Below the pieces are notes generated by a model. That model searched no databases. It was not told the DNA's origin and saw nothing but the letters and a program-made list of their open reading frames with translations. Below, one piece after another: positions 62,123 to 64,000 of a stretch of DNA of 64,000 nucleotides; the first letter of the stretch is position 1; each line of letters starts with the position of its first letter. This DNA is from Oligoflexia bacterium (lineage in GTDB: Bacteria; Bdellovibrionota; Bacteriovoracia; Bacteriovoracales; Bacteriovoracaceae): positions 62,001-126,000 of the forward strand of contig JADGAN010000010.1 of NCBI GenBank assembly GCA_015231955.1, in the 5' to 3' direction. The translations under genes and the position numbers were made by a program.

Positions 62123-64000
62123 CTAGATTGGCAGGAACCCAACTTTCCCTAAATGTTTCAGTAAATGTTCTAAGTCATCTAAGGGTTCAGTAGGAAGACC
62201 GCTGGCAGTTTGGTCACATTGACCACAGGAGAAGCTGGAAAGATCTGCTTTAAGTAAATCATGAAGCTTTTCTAAAAACTCTTTGAATTGAGCTGGATCT
62301 TTGGGGTAGAGTTTTACTTTGATTTTATTGGTTGCTTTTTTACTCGCTATTAATCGTATTTGCGGATAACCAATATCGACTGCATTCTGTTCCGTTATCC
62401 CACGAAATTTTTTTGCGCTCAAGACCATCTGTTTTAATTTTTCTGGATTTTCTCGCATCAGTTCTTCATATTCAAAAACAGAAAGTGGATGGGTATTTGC
62501 TTGTTTGATTTTCAAGCTATAACCTATACTTTCACTAAGAGTAGTCATGCTATCAAGTTGCTCTTTAGTGAATAAAAATTGAAAAAGCCCCCCATTTTCA
62601 GAATTTTTTTGTTCCTTAAAAAGATTTAAGTATTTGGTCGCTCTATCCCCCTTTATATTGTATTGCTCTAAAAAACTTTTAAGTTTAGCTTCAAGGTTTG
62701 GTTCTGCTATAGATTGGTTATTTGCCCAAAAATAAAGAGGAGAGGATTTACTTTCATGACCAGAGAATAATGTCGATGCAAGTGACATTACTTTGTCGGA
62801 GTATCGAGAAAAACTATTGTAGGCAGGTTTAGGTTTATCTTTACCCTTGTCCATTTTACCCGTATCTTTTTTGATGGACGCTTTTAAATTGCTATAAAAA
62901 GCTGCAAAATCTAGATCATCTGTATTATCAATCTCTTCTGCACGAAAAATATTAGGTCTTAGTGTACATTTATTTTCTAGGGCATGAATCGCAGAGATCA
63001 TCGTGGAAAAAGCAACGAACCCAGAGCTTGTTCCATGATAACCAACTCCAGTATTTTGTTTTTTGAAGTGTTTTTTCTCTTGAGTGAGAGCGTCTTTTAC
63101 CAGGGAGATCAGTGCATCGGAATCTTTAACCTCCTTTTTATCAAACTCTTCCGCAATTAAGGAATCAAGGTTTGAATTGTGATGAATTTCTCCCCCGTGC
63201 TTAGAATTAAGATAATTAAAACTTAAAGATCTATTCGTTGCTGTTTCAAAAAAAGAGATAAAATTTGCTGGCCAACTTAACAGATCTCGATAACGAGCAT
63301 CACTTTTCGGTGTTTCATTAGTAAGTGTTGGATCAGAATCAGTTCCTTTCCCTGCAATAAGGTGGTGACCACCATAAGTTAAAAACTGGGCATCTACCCG
63401 CAGACCACTCTCTTTCATAAGCTCATAGAGACGATGAACAGGTTGTGGGTTATCGTTTTCTCCATGAATAATTAAATAATCCATCTCCTTCGGAAAGAAA
63501 GCAACTTCTGCCTTCTCGAAATTTTCAGCGCCGACCGTTGTGGAGATGTGAGAAGCACTGAAGGGGTTTGTTCGTTTTTCCTTTCCAATCTGCGTAAGCA
63601 GCCTTAGCAGCCTATTGGAGCCAGCGCTAATACTTGTGGTAAATATATTCTTGGGGTTAATATGATACTCTTTTTGCAAATTACTATCTTCTTTGAAGGC
63701 CATTGCCACTTTATAGATGTCTTCAATCTCGCTAGCGGCAGAAAAATTAGGCGAGACAATTAAGTATCCCTGGGCCAAATAGTAATCAAGAATTGGGTCA
63801 AAACGGTCTGTGGTCATTTTATTTTCAGCGCCATCACCATGGATGTATATCATTACCGGTCGCTTCTGATCATCAAAGGCATGACCATCTTTATCTCTTG
63901 TCCTTTGATAAATGACAGTCTCAACTCCTTTAATGGGAACAATACTTTTTTTCATGTATTCTACATGACTATTTTCTACGTCCTTTGGCGTCTGAAAAGG
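62123..64000 (-). CDS. Alpha/beta-hydrolase-fold protein, 5' end beyond window
   Basis: The frame is open through to base 64000 with no stop, and the internal ATG at 63955 has no ribosome site, so the real start is probably outside the window. At least 625 residues are visible. The first 230 form an alpha/beta hydrolase: RPVMIYIHGDGAENK (oxyanion strand), nucleophile elbow TSISAGSNR, LIIHGENDNPQP with the acid, and YGGHHLIAG with the His. The remaining 390 residues are not recognised; the C-terminus has a CGQC pair. Likely an esterase or peptidase; substrate unknown. Confidence 0.7.
   Translation of the reverse strand, partial: PFQTPKDVENSHVEYMKKSIVPIKGVETVIYQRTRDKDGHAFDDQKRPVMIYIHGDGAENKMTTDRFDPILDYYLAQGYLIVSPNFSAASEIEDIYKVAMAFKEDSNLQKEYHINPKNIFTTSISAGSNRLLRLLTQIGKEKRTNPFSASHISTTVGAENFEKAEVAFFPKEMDYLIIHGENDNPQPVHRLYELMKESGLRVDAQFLTYGGHHLIAGKGTDSDPTLTNETPKSDARYRDLLSWPANFISFFETATNRSLSFNYLNSKHGGEIHHNSNLDSLIAEEFDKKEVKDSDALISLVKDALTQEKKHFKKQNTGVGYHGTSSGFVAFSTMISAIHALENKCTLRPNIFRAEEIDNTDDLDFAAFYSNLKASIKKDTGKMDKGKDKPKPAYNSFSRYSDKVMSLASTLFSGHESKSSPLYFWANNQSIAEPNLEAKLKSFLEQYNIKGDRATKYLNLFKEQKNSENGGLFQFLFTKEQLDSMTTLSESIGYSLKIKQANTHPLSVFEYEELMRENPEKLKQMVLSAKKFRGITEQNAVDIGYPQIRLIASKKATNKIKVKLYPKDPAQFKEFLEKLHDLLKADLSSFSCGQCDQTASGLPTEPLDDLEHLLKHLGKVGFLPI

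Noticed and set aside
1-64000. tRNA, rRNA or CRISPR arrays
   Set aside because: No T-loop-like GTTCGANTC with matching arms was seen in the gaps, no rRNA sequence, and no regularly spaced direct repeats.

Overview
This window is AT-rich bacterial chromosomal DNA, densely coded on both strands, with short intergenic gaps and several convergent genes that overlap at their 3' ends. The gene content fits a Gram-negative, diderm bacterium: lipoproteins, periplasmic and outer-membrane-type exported proteins, an FHA-RDD membrane protein, a CpaF-type secretion ATPase, a homodimeric pyruvate dehydrogenase and a menaquinone gene. The number of exported hydrolases and large lipoproteins of no known family recalls Bdellovibrio-like or Bacteriovorax-like predators (Bdellovibrionota). 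That placement is my inference from gene content only; no rRNA or other phylogenetic marker lies in the window.

Layout. 1-7 kb: the end of a coiled-coil gene, tex, two small exported proteins, a radical SAM protein, an XRE regulator and an NfeD-type membrane protease. 7-8.3 kb: folE and queD, the entry to pterin and 7-deazaguanine synthesis. 8.3-26.7 kb: an envelope or secretion region holding a 1716-residue Cys-rich lipoprotein, uppP, an FHA-RDD protein, a Gly/Met-rich 1228-residue exported protein in an operon with a zinc-metallopeptidase lipoprotein and an anchored protein, a lone CpaF-like ATPase and a cupredoxin-like protein. 26.8-33.4 kb: central carbon metabolism, aceE-aceF-lpdA, facing a PPi-type phosphofructokinase. 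33.5-39.2 kb: a phosphatase-like lipoprotein, then a minus-strand operon of a sigma-54-type response regulator, an AmpG-like transporter and a Zn/Cd-type P1B ATPase. 39.2-44.3 kb: an exported M28 aminopeptidase behind an elaborate control region, a glutamine synthetase-like protein with a signal peptide, and an M14 carboxypeptidase. 44.4-54.2 kb: menD, hemN, ygiQ, a phosphatidylserine decarboxylase-like exported protein, a second radical SAM protein and a RimJ/RimL-type acetyltransferase. 54.5-64 kb: lower-density accessory DNA with two large exported proteins, a Cache sensor, a broken response regulator, an IS4/IS1634-type transposase and an incomplete alpha/beta hydrolase.

The strongest lead is the 484-base region before the M28 peptidase. 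It holds repeated TACAA...TTGTA sites, a GG-N10-GC sigma-54-like promoter, and a 17-bp inverted repeat (two mismatches) that begins about where transcription should start. The adjacent divergent gene encodes an NtrC-type activator. Together these look like a self-contained activator, enhancer, promoter and structured-leader circuit driving an exported peptidase.

A second theme is that several families normally found in the cytosol or inner membrane (glutamine synthetase, an IucA/IucC-like enzyme, phosphatidylserine decarboxylase) carry export signals here. No tRNA, rRNA or CRISPR array was found. All calls come from reading motifs; no database search was run.
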